A DNA stretch of 64,000 nt from SG8-41 sp036555615 (GCA_036555615.1 DATBKZ010000006.1:1-64000); one strand, 5' to 3'; shown: positions 33,957-43,109, numbered from the stretch's first letter. Translations and numbers: made by a program. Notes: a model not told the origin generated them from the letters alone.

Positions 33957-35965
33957 CGGACGAACGCGAGGAGGAAGATGATGGTCGCGAAGCTGTACAT
34001 GAGATACACGGCGACGCGCCCGACCTGGATGCGGCCGATCAGCCGCGAGAGAAACGTGGCGGCGCCCGCGATCGGGAAGTAGAGCCAGCTCCAGAAGCGG
34101 TCGCGCACCTCGGCCACATACCGCGGCAGGCGGTCAAAGGGGTCGGGGTGGTGCGCCTCGACCTCGTATACCGGCGCGAAGATCTGGCGAATCGGCTGGG
34201 CGAATCCCTCCGCCGTATCCTGCATGCGCGCATTCAGCCCCGGAAAGCCGCAGTCCCAGGCGGGGGTGCGGCGCAGCCGCCCGTGATAGAGCAGCCGCAC
34301 CAGCCCGAACGCAGCCAGCACGACGGCAACGATCACGGCCAGAAAGATCAGCGGGCTGTAGCTGGCGCGCTCCGGCGCAACCGGCGTGAGCCACATCCAA
34401 TGCGCGGCCATGCCGATCGTGGCCGGACTGTAATCGAGGAGGGCGAGCGCGATCGGGTCCATGACGCCAATCATCCATACTGGAGCGAGGCCCAGGACGA
34501 GGCACAGGACGGCGAGCCATCCCATGCCAAGCTGCTCCCACTCGCTTGCCTCGCGGCCGCCGATTGCCTCGCCGCTCCGCGGCACCCCGAGGAACGCCAC
34601 CCCGAACACCTTGACGAAGCACATGGCGGTCAACGCGCCGGCGAGCGCAAGCGCCGCCGCCGCGAGCGGAATGATCGAGCGCAGCACGCCGTGCTCCAGA
34701 GACGGCGAGAGCAGCGCGGCCTGGAACGTCAGCCACTCCGAAACAAAGCCGTTCAAGGGCGGCAGCGCGGAGATCGCAAGCGCCCCGATCAGAAAAAAGA
34801 AGGCGGTGAATGGCATGACCCGGATGAGGCCGCCCATGCGTCCGAGGTCGCGCAGGCCGGCGCCCTTCAACACGCTGCCTGCGCCGAGGAAGAGCAGGCC
34901 CTTGAAGATGGCGTGATTGAGCGTGTGATAGAGCGCCGCGATCAAGCCGAGCACGGCGAGCACCGGCTGGCCCGTGCCGATGTAGATCAGCGACAGCCCA
35001 AAGCCGATCAGGATGATGCCGATGTTCTCGACCGAGTGGTAGGCGAGCAGCCGCTTGAGATCGTGCTGCATCAGAGCGAAGAGCACGCCGAAGAGCGTGG
35101 TGACGACGGCGATCACTAGGACGAGCAATCCCCACTCCCAGTGCACCGACGGCAGCAGGTCGTAGGTCACGCGGAACAGGCCGTAGATCGCGGTCTTCAG
35201 CATGACGCCGGAAAGGAGCGCCGACACCGGCGAGGGCGCAGCCGGATGCGCCTCCGGCAGCCACACGTGCAGGGGCACGATGCCGGCCTTTGCGCCGAAG
35301 CCGAGTAGCGCGAGCATGAACGCGACGGTCGCCCACCTGCTCGAGAGCTCCGCGTGGCGCATGGCGTCGAAGGTGTACTCGCCCTGCCCGCCCTGCAGCA
35401 CGCCGAAGCAGAGCAGAATCGAGATTGCCCCGACGTGAGCGATCAGAAGGTAGAGGAAGCCCGCCTTCCTGATTTCCGGATCGTGGTGATCGGTGGTGAC
35501 GAGAAAGTAGGAGGCGAGCGCCATCGCCTCCCACGCCACCATGAAGAGATAGGCGTCATCGGCGATGAGCACGAGAGCCATGCTGGCGAGAAACCAGTGG
35601 TATTGCAGGCACGTCAGGTTCCCCCCGTTGCCGTGCGCACCTGAGAAGTACCCCGCCGCATAGCAGGAGATCCCGGCACCCGCGGCACCGAGGACGAGCA
35701 GAAAGAATGCGGAGAGCGCGTCGAGCCGCGTGTGGAACGGCAGATCGGGAAGCCCGAGCGGCAGAACGACCGCCTGTGGCGGCGCCCCGATCGCGGCGAG
35801 CGCGACCGCCGCGAGCGCCACGCCGGCGACAGCCCCGAGCGCATACAGCAAGCGCGCGCTGCTGCCGTGATGGGCAGGCCGCAGCAGCCCGAGCGCGCCG
35901 ATCGCCAGCCAGAACAGCACGATGCCGATGACAACCTCAAGATAGGACGCGGTGGCGGCGGGCAT
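33953..35965 (-). CDS. hyfB: Hydrogenase-4 subunit B-like antiporter subunit
   Basis: 670 aa, NuoL/HyfB type: about 14 core helices plus a C-terminal lateral extension with further helices. Channel residues: Glu in MVAWEAMALASYF, Lys in GFGAKAGIVPLHVWLPEAHPAAPSPVSALLSG. First gene of the operon hyfBCEFGI. A promoter is proposed 50-80 nt upstream. No hyfA/hyfH ferredoxin genes or hydrogenase maturation genes are present. Confidence 0.93.
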   Translation of the reverse strand: MPAATASYLEVVIGIVLFWLAIGALGLLRPAHHGSSARLLYALGAVAGVALAAVALAAIGAPPQAVVLPLGLPDLPFHTRLDALSAFFLLVLGAAGAGISCYAAGYFSGAHGNGGNLTCLQYHWFLASMALVLIADDAYLFMVAWEAMALASYFLVTTDHHDPEIRKAGFLYLLIAHVGAISILLCFGVLQGGQGEYTFDAMRHAELSSRWATVAFMLALLGFGAKAGIVPLHVWLPEAHPAAPSPVSALLSGVMLKTAIYGLFRVTYDLLPSVHWEWGLLVLVIAVVTTLFGVLFALMQHDLKRLLAYHSVENIGIILIGFGLSLIYIGTGQPVLAVLGLIAALYHTLNHAIFKGLLFLGAGSVLKGAGLRDLGRMGGLIRVMPFTAFFFLIGALAISALPPLNGFVSEWLTFQAALLSPSLEHGVLRSIIPLAAAALALAGALTAMCFVKVFGVAFLGVPRSGEAIGGREASEWEQLGMGWLAVLCLVLGLAPVWMIGVMDPIALALLDYSPATIGMAAHWMWLTPVAPERASYSPLIFLAVIVAVVLAAFGLVRLLYHGRLRRTPAWDCGFPGLNARMQDTAEGFAQPIRQIFAPVYEVEAHHPDPFDRLPRYVAEVRDRFWSWLYFPIAGAATFLSRLIGRIQVGRVAVYLMYSFATIIFLLAFVR

Positions 35966-36019
35966 CGACTGAGTGCGTGCAGCGCAACTTCGACGGCCGG
36001 GTTGCGCGGTAAAGTGCCG

Positions 36020-36049
36020 ATTTTATTCGCTTTGGTACGGATCGCGCAA
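36020..36049 (-). promoter_or_regulatory. Putative promoter of the hyf-like operon
   Basis: On the minus strand TTGCGC, an 18-nt spacer, TAAAAT, about 55 nt upstream of the hyfB ATG. The match is moderate. Confidence 0.4.
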
Positions 36050-36062
36050 TTTGCCGTCCCCA

Positions 36063-36091
36063 AAACGAAAAGGGCGGTCGTGGCCGCCCTT
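36063..36091 (-). terminator. Rho-independent terminator of the DsrE-like gene
   Basis: On the minus strand AAGGGCGG, a 6-nt loop, CCGCCCTTTT and a T-rich tail, 25 nt past the DsrE-like stop. It separates that gene from the hyf operon. Confidence 0.7.
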
Positions 36092-36115
36092 CTACGCGAC
36101 TACTGTCCGCGCCGG

Positions 36116-36571
36116 TCAGGGACGCAGATACGCGTAACCTTCGCGCTGCTGCAGCCGCGTGATTTCGGCGACGCCCGAGGGCACGAAGGTCGCCTCCGGT
36201 ATGAACTTGCTCCGCGAGAGCTTGCGGTTGCGCAGGGTAATCTCGCACACGTCGAACTGGACGCCGCGCGACTTCAAGTCTTCCACGCGGATGTTGTACG
36301 GGTTGCCGCCCTTGTCCTTGGCGCCGTCGAACAGGAAATCGACGCCGCGCGCGTGCGTCACCACCACGATTTTCGCCTTGGGATTCACTTCGAGGTGATT
36401 GCCGATGTTGCGTAGCGCATCCGCCGCCTGGGCGTCAGTGTTGTTGACGTGATAGACGACCTTGTCCGCCGCAATGTTGGCCTTGGGGTCCACGCCTCCC
36501 GTGAACGCGCATCCCGCAACAGCAAGCAGGATCGCGGCTCCCAACGCAGCGATCAGCCGAGTCATGCCCAT
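36116..36571 (-). CDS. DsrE-family lipoprotein
   Basis: 151 aa. Lipobox LAVAGC at residues 16-21 predicts a lipoprotein. The mature part is a DsrE/DsrF-like fold: VVYHVNNTDAQAADALRNIGNHLE, IVVVTHARGVDFLF, and a single Cys in VQFDVCEITLR at the position of the sulfur-relay Cys of the family. It may handle sulfane sulfur or redox in the periplasm, but no dsr or sox genes are nearby. AGGAGGAG lies just upstream; ATG 36565 is an alternative start. Confidence 0.75.
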   Translation of the reverse strand: MGMTRLIAALGAAILLAVAGCAFTGGVDPKANIAADKVVYHVNNTDAQAADALRNIGNHLEVNPKAKIVVVTHARGVDFLFDGAKDKGGNPYNIRVEDLKSRGVQFDVCEITLRNRKLSRSKFIPEATFVPSGVAEITRLQQREGYAYLRP

Positions 36572-36722
36572 GTCTCCTCCTAGCGCAGTTTCGATTCAGA
36601 TCAAGAACACGGACTACGGTAGAGCATTGTGTCCGCGGCTGCAACATCCCGCCGGTCGCGGCATAAAGTACACTGATCAGCCCATAAGAGGCCGTGCAGC
36701 TCACTGGATAGAAGAGCCGTTC

Positions 36723-37001
36723 ATGAACAGGACCGCAAAGCGGCTGCTGATGACCGGCCGCGTGCAGGGCGTGGGCTTCCGCTTCTACATGCAGCGCAAG
36801 GCGCGCGAGCTCGAGCTGACCGGCTGGGTCCGAAACCGCAGCGATGGCAGCGTGGAGGCGGTGATCCAGGGCACTTCGGCGGCGGTGGAGTCCATGATCG
36901 CCTGGGCGCGGCGGGGCCCGCCGAGCGCTGTCGTTGCCGACGTCCGCGTCAGCGACGACGGAGGCCATTACGCCGCCTTCGAAACGCGGCCGACTGAATG
37001 A
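36723..37001 (+). CDS. acyP: Acylphosphatase
   Basis: 92 aa, full length. Hydrolyses the carboxyl-phosphate bond of acyl phosphates. Active-site Arg is in GRVQGVGFRFYMQ and the catalytic Asn in GWVRNRSDGSVEAVIQG. The ATG at 36723 gives the natural N-terminus with a weak AGAAGAG upstream. It stands alone on the plus strand between minus-strand genes. Its leader contains a stretch resembling a tRNA D-arm. Confidence 0.95.
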   Translation: MNRTAKRLLMTGRVQGVGFRFYMQRKARELELTGWVRNRSDGSVEAVIQGTSAAVESMIAWARRGPPSAVVADVRVSDDGGHYAAFETRPTE

Positions 37002-37006
37002 GGCAA

Positions 37007-37068
37007 GGAGGTAGGATGAAGGCAGAAGGATGACCTGGCCTGCCTTCTGACTTCTGCCATCTGGCTTT
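37007..37068. repeat. Degenerate heptamer tract with inverted halves
   Basis: Units on the left are AGGAGGT, AGGATGA, AGGCAGA, AGGATGA; on the right TGCCTTC, TGACTTC, TGCCATC, TGGCTTT. The two halves are roughly complementary and could form a hairpin between the convergent acyP and TPR genes. Same family as the TTCTGCC array at 30801. Confidence 0.65.
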
Positions 37069-37080
37069 CCGGAATGCGGA

Positions 37081-37500
37081 CTAGCCCGCGTTCCGGCGGA
37101 TACCTTCCGCACGGCGGCGATGCTTCTCGGCCTCGATTCTCCGGCCCTGGGCGTCGAGCGCCGAGGCCAGGTTGTCCAGCGTGTGCGCGATGCTGAGGTG
37201 CCCGGGCTTCAGGACGTGCTGCTTCGCCACCAGCGCGCGGCGCAGACATTTCTCGGCCTCTTCATATTGCTCCTGCTTGAGCAGGATCGCGCCCATGTTG
37301 TGCAGGCCCGTGGCGGTATGGACGTGCTTTTCTCCCAGTTTCTTCTCGAACACCGCGAGCGCCTGTAACTGCAATTTCCCGGCCTCCGCGAACCTGCCCT
37401 GCGCGATCAGGATCTCTGCGGTGTTGTGCAATGCGATCGCCGTCGCCGGGTCGTCCGGCCCGTAGCGCATTGCCCGGACGGCGACGAGCCGCTGCGCCAC
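37081..37500 (-). CDS. TPR protein, possibly a 5'-truncated fragment
   Basis: 139 aa with about three kinesin-light-chain-type TPRs (AIALHNTAEILIAQGRFAEAG, ATGLHNMGAILLKQEQYEEAE, IAHTLDNLASALDAQGRR). The only start is a GTG at 37500 without a Shine-Dalgarno sequence, in the 34 nt after the dnaE stop; an in-frame TGA lies about 24 nt upstream. The N-terminus begins in the middle of a repeat, so it may be the remnant of a longer protein. Confidence 0.5.
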   Translation of the reverse strand: MAQRLVAVRAMRYGPDDPATAIALHNTAEILIAQGRFAEAGKLQLQALAVFEKKLGEKHVHTATGLHNMGAILLKQEQYEEAEKCLRRALVAKQHVLKPGHLSIAHTLDNLASALDAQGRRIEAEKHRRRAEGIRRNAG

Positions 37501-37531
37501 GGGCAGGAGGGGATATCGAGATTCGGATCAG

Positions 37532-37552
37532 CTGTCACCGGTCATTGGTCAC
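37532..37552. repeat. Heptamer units at the dnaE 3' end
   Basis: CTGTCAC, CGGTCAT, TGGTCAC, the GGTCAC variant of the GAGTCAC family. They encode the last residues and stop codon of DnaE. Confidence 0.6.
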
Positions 37553-40500
37553 GGTGTCGTTATAGAGTATGCGGACATTCTCGGGGCTGAACCATTCGGA
37601 GAGCGACTTGATCAGGTCCTCGTGCAGGTTGACCCGCCAGGCCTCGCCGAGGTCGATCTCGCAGCTCGCCTCGCGGTTCGAATAGACGATCGACACGGCG
37701 CAGCGTCCGCTGCGGTACGGCGCGAGCACCTCGCGCAACCGGCTGCCGGAGGAGGCGCCGTTGCACGTGATTCTCACGCCGCGCGCGAAGCGGTTTCGCG
37801 CCTCCGCGAGATCGAGCACGTTGAGCGCCTCGATGCGCATCCCGAAATCCGGCCCGGGTTCGGCCTCGCCGATGACCGCCGCGCGCGCGCGCGCCGCGCG
37901 CAGCCTCACTTCCAGCACCAGCAGCTCGTCCTCCTTCAGCTTCTGGCGATGCTTCTCGAACACCTCGCGGAACGCCACGATCTCGAAGCGCCCCGAATCG
38001 TCGCCGAGCCGGATGACGCCCATGCGGCCGCTCGCGGTGGTCTGGGTCCGCGAGCCCAGCACGACTCCCGTGACCCAGTAGGTGCGCCCCGCGTAGTCGC
38101 CGTTTCCCGAGGCGCCGAGTTCCGCCAGCCGCGTGGGGATGAAGCGGCGCACCTCGGCGCGGTAGATGTCGAAGAGGTGCCCGCTGAAGTAGAAGCCGAG
38201 CGCCGCTTTCTCGTGTTGCAGCCGCTCCTTCTCGCTCCAGCGCGGCGCGTTGACCAATGCCGCCCGCGGCGCGCTCTCCGCATGTTCCCCGAACAGGCTC
38301 ACCTGGTGCGCGGCGCGGCTCGCCTGCTCCGCGCTCTCGAGCGCCATTCCGACGCTCGCAAGCAGGCTCGCGCGGTGGTCGTTCAGGGAGTCGAATGCCC
38401 CGGCGCGAATCAGCGACTCCACCACGCGCCGGTTGACGAGGCGCTTGTCCACGCGATGGCAGAAGTCGACGAGATCCGCGAACAGCCCGCTCTTGCGGGC
38501 CTCGACGATGGAGGCGATCGCCGCCTCGCCCGTGCCCTTGATCGCGCCCAGACCGTAGCGGATGGTCTTTTCGTCCACCGGCTCGAAGCGGTAGTTCGAC
38601 TGGTTGACGTCCGGAACCAGGAGCGCGATCCCATGCGCGCGCGCATCCTCGGCGAACAATTCAACCTTGTCGGTGTCGCCCATCACCGCCGACAGGTTGG
38701 CGGCGATGAATGCCGCGGGATGATGGGCCTTCATGAAGGCCGTCTGGTACGCGACGAGCGCGTAAGCGGCCGCGTGGCTGCGATTGAAGCCATAACCCGC
38801 GAACTTCTCCATCAGGTCGAACAGGTCGTTCGCGCGCCGCTCGCTGATGCCGTTGCCCGCCGCGCCCGTGACGAAGATGCTGCGATGCTGGGCCATCTCC
38901 TCGGGCAGCTTCTTGCCCATCGCGCGCCGCAGCAGGTCCGCGGCTCCCAGCGTGTAGCCGCCGATGATCTGCGCGATCTGCATCACCTGCTCCTGGTACA
39001 CCATGATGCCGTAGGTGGCCTTCAGGATCGGCTCCACCCGCGGGTCCGGGTAGTCGACACGGCCCCCGTGCTTGCGGCGCACGAACTCCGGGATCAGCTC
39101 CATCGGCCCCGGCCGGTAGAGCGCAACCAGCGCGACGATGTCCTCGAACCGGTCCGGCCGCGCGCGCACGAGGAGATCGCGCATGCCGCGTGATTCGAAC
39201 TGGAACACCCCGGTCGTATCGGCCGCGGCAAACAACCGGTAGCTTGCCGCGTCGTCCAGGGGCAGCGCGCTCAAGTCAAGGGATGAGGGATGAGAGCCCT
39301 CCGCCCTCATCCCTCGGATGTATTTCAGCGTCCAGTCGAGGACGGTCAGCGTCGTCAAGCCCAGGAAGTCGAACTTCACCAGCCCCACGGCCTCGACGTC
39401 CTTCATGTCGAACTGGGAAACCACGCTGCCGGAGCCGTCGGCCGCGTAGAGCGGGCAGAAATCGGTGAGCTTGCCCGGGGCGATCAGCACGCCGCCCGCG
39501 TGCATGCCGACGTTGCGCGTCAAGCCCTCGAGCTGCTCGGCGAGCGCGAGCAGCTCGCGCACTTCTTCCTCCTTCTGCTCGCGCTCGGCGAGCTGCGGCT
39601 CGATCTCGCGGGCGTCGGCAAGCGTGAGGTGGCGTCCGGGCTGGAACGGGATCAGCTTCGCGAGCTGGTCGCAGAAGGTGTAGGAGAGATCGAGCACCCT
39701 GCCGACATCGCGCACCACCGCCCGAGCCGCCATGGTGCCGAAGGTGACGATCTGGGATACGCAATCGGCCCCGTAGCGGCTTTTCACGTACTCGATCACC
39801 CGGTCGCGCCCGTCCTGACAGAAATCGATGTCGAAATCCGGCATCGAGACGCGCTCCGGGTTGAGGAAGCGCTCGAACAGCAGGTCGTAGCGCAGGGGAT
39901 CCAGGTCCGTGATGCCCAGCGAATAGGCGACGAGCGATCCGGCCCCGGAGCCGCGCCCCGGACCGACCGGCACGCCGTTGCCTTTCGCCCAGTTGATGAA
40001 GTCGGCGACGATCAGGAAATACCCGGAGAATCCCATCTGCTGGATGGTGCGAATCTCGAACTCGAGGCGCTCGCGGTAGCGCGGCTTCTGGCGCTCGCGC
40101 AGCGCCGCATCGGGATGGAGCTGCGGCAACCTGCGCTCCAGGCCTTCCGCTGCCCGGGTGCGCAGGTGATCGTCGAGACTGACGTTCCTGGGGGTCTGGA
40201 ACAGGGGCAGCCGGATCTTGCCGAGCTCGATTTCCAGGCTGCAGCGCCGCGCGATCTCCACGCTGTTCGCAAGCGCCTGCGGCACATCGTGGAATGACTG
40301 CGCCATCTCCGCCTGCGACCTGAAGTACTGCTCCGGGCTGAAGAGCCGCGGCCGGCGCTGGTCGGACAGCGTGTAGCCCTGTGCGATGCACACGCGGGCC
40401 TCGTGCGCGCGGAAATCCTCGCGCTTCACGAACTGCACGGGGTGGGTCGCGACCACCGGCAGCTTCAAGGCCGAGGCGAGGGCGAGCGCGCGCTGGACGT

Positions 40501-41068
40501 GCGTCTCAAGCGGGACGCTCGCAGCTCCCTGGACCGCGGCGCCCCTGCCGAGGCGCTGCACCTCAAGGTAGAAGCGGCCCGGGAAGATTTCGCGCCACTC
40601 GCCGGCGAGCCGCCGCGCAAGCTTCGAATTGTCCACCACCAGGGCCTGCCCGACGTCGCCGAGATGCGCGCCGGACAGCGCGATCAGGCCGTCGCTTCCG
40701 GTCTCACCGAGCCAGCTCTTTTTCAGTTCGGCGCGGCCGCGATACTGATTGGACCGGTAGGCGCGCGTCAGCAGCTCCGTGAGCCGCAGGTAGCCGGCCC
40801 GCGACTGGCAGAGCAGCAGCGTGCGGAAGGGCTTGTCGCGGTCGGACTCGTTTTCGAGCCAAACGTCGCATCCGATGACGGGCTTCACGCCCGCCGCGCG
40901 CGCCGCCTGGTAGAACTTGACCATGCCGAAGACGTTGGCAAGGTCGGTCAGAGCGAGCGCCGGCATGCCGTCGGCTGCCGCTGCCTCGACCGCCTCGTCG
41001 AGCCGGACGATGCCATCCACGATCGAGTACTCGCTGTGCAGTCGCAGATGGACGAACGCCGGGCTCAC
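37535..41068 (-). CDS. dnaE: DNA polymerase III alpha subunit
   Basis: Replicative polymerase, 1177 aa. N-terminal PHP domain (HLRLHSEYSIVDG), palm-domain Asp in MPDFDIDFCQDGRDRVIEYV, finger and thumb regions, helix-hairpin-helix, a beta-clamp-binding motif HQVSLFG near residue 930, and a C-terminal OB fold. Two local anomalies: residues about 585-597 (GMRAEGSHPSSLD) come from an in-frame GGGATGA repeat palindrome, and the last codons (NDTVTNDR) come from a heptamer repeat. The GTG start at 41068 is preceded by TAGGCGC. Confidence 0.96.
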   Translation of the reverse strand: MSPAFVHLRLHSEYSIVDGIVRLDEAVEAAAADGMPALALTDLANVFGMVKFYQAARAAGVKPVIGCDVWLENESDRDKPFRTLLLCQSRAGYLRLTELLTRAYRSNQYRGRAELKKSWLGETGSDGLIALSGAHLGDVGQALVVDNSKLARRLAGEWREIFPGRFYLEVQRLGRGAAVQGAASVPLETHVQRALALASALKLPVVATHPVQFVKREDFRAHEARVCIAQGYTLSDQRRPRLFSPEQYFRSQAEMAQSFHDVPQALANSVEIARRCSLEIELGKIRLPLFQTPRNVSLDDHLRTRAAEGLERRLPQLHPDAALRERQKPRYRERLEFEIRTIQQMGFSGYFLIVADFINWAKGNGVPVGPGRGSGAGSLVAYSLGITDLDPLRYDLLFERFLNPERVSMPDFDIDFCQDGRDRVIEYVKSRYGADCVSQIVTFGTMAARAVVRDVGRVLDLSYTFCDQLAKLIPFQPGRHLTLADAREIEPQLAEREQKEEEVRELLALAEQLEGLTRNVGMHAGGVLIAPGKLTDFCPLYAADGSGSVVSQFDMKDVEAVGLVKFDFLGLTTLTVLDWTLKYIRGMRAEGSHPSSLDLSALPLDDAASYRLFAAADTTGVFQFESRGMRDLLVRARPDRFEDIVALVALYRPGPMELIPEFVRRKHGGRVDYPDPRVEPILKATYGIMVYQEQVMQIAQIIGGYTLGAADLLRRAMGKKLPEEMAQHRSIFVTGAAGNGISERRANDLFDLMEKFAGYGFNRSHAAAYALVAYQTAFMKAHHPAAFIAANLSAVMGDTDKVELFAEDARAHGIALLVPDVNQSNYRFEPVDEKTIRYGLGAIKGTGEAAIASIVEARKSGLFADLVDFCHRVDKRLVNRRVVESLIRAGAFDSLNDHRASLLASVGMALESAEQASRAAHQVSLFGEHAESAPRAALVNAPRWSEKERLQHEKAALGFYFSGHLFDIYRAEVRRFIPTRLAELGASGNGDYAGRTYWVTGVVLGSRTQTTASGRMGVIRLGDDSGRFEIVAFREVFEKHRQKLKEDELLVLEVRLRAARARAAVIGEAEPGPDFGMRIEALNVLDLAEARNRFARGVRITCNGASSGSRLREVLAPYRSGRCAVSIVYSNREASCEIDLGEAWRVNLHEDLIKSLSEWFSPENVRILYNDTVTNDR
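39279..39314. repeat. In-frame GGGATGA heptamer palindrome inside dnaE
   Basis: Two GGGATGA units at 39280-39293, then GAGCCCT, CCGCCCT, CATCCCT. The outer 11-nt arms AGGGATGAGGG and CCCTCATCCCT are perfectly complementary. The length is a codon multiple, so the polymerase frame is kept. Confidence 0.8.
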
Positions 41069-41115
41069 GCGCCTATTTTACGGCGCGCCGCCCGCGCGTG
41101 AGAAGCGTGCTGCGG

Positions 41116-42042
41116 CTAGTAGATGCGGGTGACGCGCCAGCCGCGCCGCTCGAGCAGCGCCAGCACGCCGGCGCTGCCATATAGATGCAGCGCTCCCACG
41201 GCGATGAACGCGCCCCCTTCCTTCAGGCGCGGCTCGGCGCGCTCCGCCATGCGCACATTGCGCTCATGCAGCAAGCGGCGAGTGAAGACCTCGTTCAGCC
41301 GCCGCTCTTCTGCTCCCGCACCGATGCTCTCCTGACTCACGCGCCAGATGCGGGCGAGGTCGCGGGCAAGGTAGGCGTCGACGAGGCGGGCGACCTGGCG
41401 CGGCATGCGCTCGTACTCATCGACTGCGTGTCTGAGGAGCGCCACCTGATCCTCCTGCGACAGTCCCTCGAGCACGGCGAGCTGCTCGTTCAGGCTCTCG
41501 AGCTCATGGATGGGCTTGCCCTGCTCCGCGGCCCGCCGCTCGAGCACGACGTCGAGCACGTTCATGGGATCCTGCTGCGGAACGCTCAGCAGGACCGCGA
41601 CCGCCCACGGCCGGAACTGCCGCAGGAGGGGCTCGGGCAGCCCAAGCTCCGTCGTGAGCTTTGCCGCGCGCTCGAAGAGCTCCGCTCCCGCCACCGCCGG
41701 CAGGTCGCGGCCGTCGTCAAAGACCATGCGCCCGGCCAGCATGAGAATTCCGGCCGGATCGACTCCGGCCTCGAGCGTGAGACTGCGCGCCCGGTCGAGC
41801 TCGCGCGCCACCGCGGGCGGTAGAGCGGTGACCCGGGGGTCGGCGAGGTGGATGGTGCCGAAGATGTGGCTCGGCGGTGCCCCCGCTTCCTCGATCCGCC
41901 ATAGAAGCCCCTGCTCGTAGCGCTCGGCCGCGGTCGCAAGCGACGACGCACCGCTGCCGAGCGCCAGAAAGAATGCGAGGACCGCCGCGACGCGCGGTGG
42001 GCGTGCAAGCACCGCGAGTGCCGCGAAGGCGAGAGTGCGCAT
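41116..42042 (-). CDS. TraB/GumN-family protein
   Basis: 308 aa with an N-terminal hydrophobic export segment. The family's first motif FGTIHLADPRV and last motif VGALHLYGSAGVLALLERRGWRV are both present and are thought to form a metalloprotease-like active site; ELESLNEQLAVLEGLS is the conserved central helix. Likely periplasmic. The ATG at 42042 avoids an implausible upstream extension. Divergent from the next hydrolase. Confidence 0.85.
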   Translation of the reverse strand: MRTLAFAALAVLARPPRVAAVLAFFLALGSGASSLATAAERYEQGLLWRIEEAGAPPSHIFGTIHLADPRVTALPPAVARELDRARSLTLEAGVDPAGILMLAGRMVFDDGRDLPAVAGAELFERAAKLTTELGLPEPLLRQFRPWAVAVLLSVPQQDPMNVLDVVLERRAAEQGKPIHELESLNEQLAVLEGLSQEDQVALLRHAVDEYERMPRQVARLVDAYLARDLARIWRVSQESIGAGAEERRLNEVFTRRLLHERNVRMAERAEPRLKEGGAFIAVGALHLYGSAGVLALLERRGWRVTRIY

Positions 42043-42160
42043 AGGTATCGTTCGGGTCGACGAGGATGCAGGCGCGTGCCCGAATGCTAGCAAACGCGGT
42101 TTGACGGTTGGCAGGGCTTTCTTCACCATTCGCCGTTTCGGAACGGTCTCGACCGCTCGA

Positions 42161-43042
42161 ATGAAAGCCAGCCGCTCGGAATTCCACACGATCCGCGGAT
42201 TGCGCTACCACGTGCGCATCTGGGGCTCCCCCGCGGCACCGCGGCTCTTCCTGCTGCACGGCTGGATGGATGTCTCCGCGTCGTTCCAGTTTCTGGTCGA
42301 CGGATTCGCAAGGGAGTGGTGCGCGATCGCTCCCGACTGGCGCGGCTTCGGCCTGAGCGCGTGGGCGCACGAAGGCTACTGGTTTCCCGACTACTACGCC
42401 GATCTGGAGACGCTCCTCCGCCTCTACCAGCCGGATGAGCCGGTGCGGCTCGTCGGCCACAGCATGGGCGGTGTCATCGCCTCCGTCTATGCGGGAATTA
42501 GCCCCGACCGCGTGGCGCGCCTGGTCTCGCTCGAGGGCCTGGGGCTCGCCCGGCACTCACCGGCGGAAGCGCCCGCGCGCTACGCGCAGTGGCTCGCGCA
42601 GCTTGCGGACCCGCCGCGCTTCAGGCCGTATCGCTCGTACGATGAGGTCGCCGCGCGGCTCCGGAAACGAAACCCGCGGCTCTCAGCGGAGCAGGCGGCA
42701 TTCCTGGCGCGGCACTGGGCAAAGCAACTCGATACGGGAGAGGTCGTGCTGACGAGCGATCCGCGCCACAAGACCGTCAACCCCTACCTGTTCCGGATCG
42801 AGGAGGCGATCGCGTGCTGGCGAAGAGTCACTGCGCCCGTGCTGCTCGTCTCCGGGAAGGGCTCGGAAATGGTGACGCGCATGAAGGACTCGCCGGAGCA
42901 ATTCGCCGAGCGCACGGGCGCCTTCCGCAATCGCCACGAAATCGAGATTGCCGACGCCGGCCACATGATGCATCACGACCAGCCGGTGCGGCTAGCGCGC
43001 ATTATCGAGCAGTTTCTTGCCGGGGAGGCCGCGCCGTCCTGA
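42161..43042 (+). CDS. Alpha/beta hydrolase
   Basis: 293 aa, cytosolic. LLHGWMD oxyanion segment, nucleophile in VGHSMGG near residue 100, and His in DAGHMMHHD. DWRGFGLS is the typical second-loop motif. Substrate unknown. The ATG at 42161 starts 119 nt from the divergent TraB gene. Confidence 0.85.
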   Translation: MKASRSEFHTIRGLRYHVRIWGSPAAPRLFLLHGWMDVSASFQFLVDGFAREWCAIAPDWRGFGLSAWAHEGYWFPDYYADLETLLRLYQPDEPVRLVGHSMGGVIASVYAGISPDRVARLVSLEGLGLARHSPAEAPARYAQWLAQLADPPRFRPYRSYDEVAARLRKRNPRLSAEQAAFLARHWAKQLDTGEVVLTSDPRHKTVNPYLFRIEEAIACWRRVTAPVLLVSGKGSEMVTRMKDSPEQFAERTGAFRNRHEIEIADAGHMMHHDQPVRLARIIEQFLAGEAAPS

Positions 43043-43109
43043 AACAGGACGGAACTTCCGGGCCGGACGGACCAGCTGCCCGCCCCAACCCGCGCTTCCG
43101 TCGATCTTT

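Noticed and set aside
36691..36720. tRNA-like sequence upstream of acyP
   Set aside because: GCTC (36699-36702), a loop with TGGATAGA, and GAGC (36714-36717) mimic a tRNA D-arm, but no anticodon stem, T-arm or acceptor match follows. At most a 5' tRNA-like remnant in the leader.
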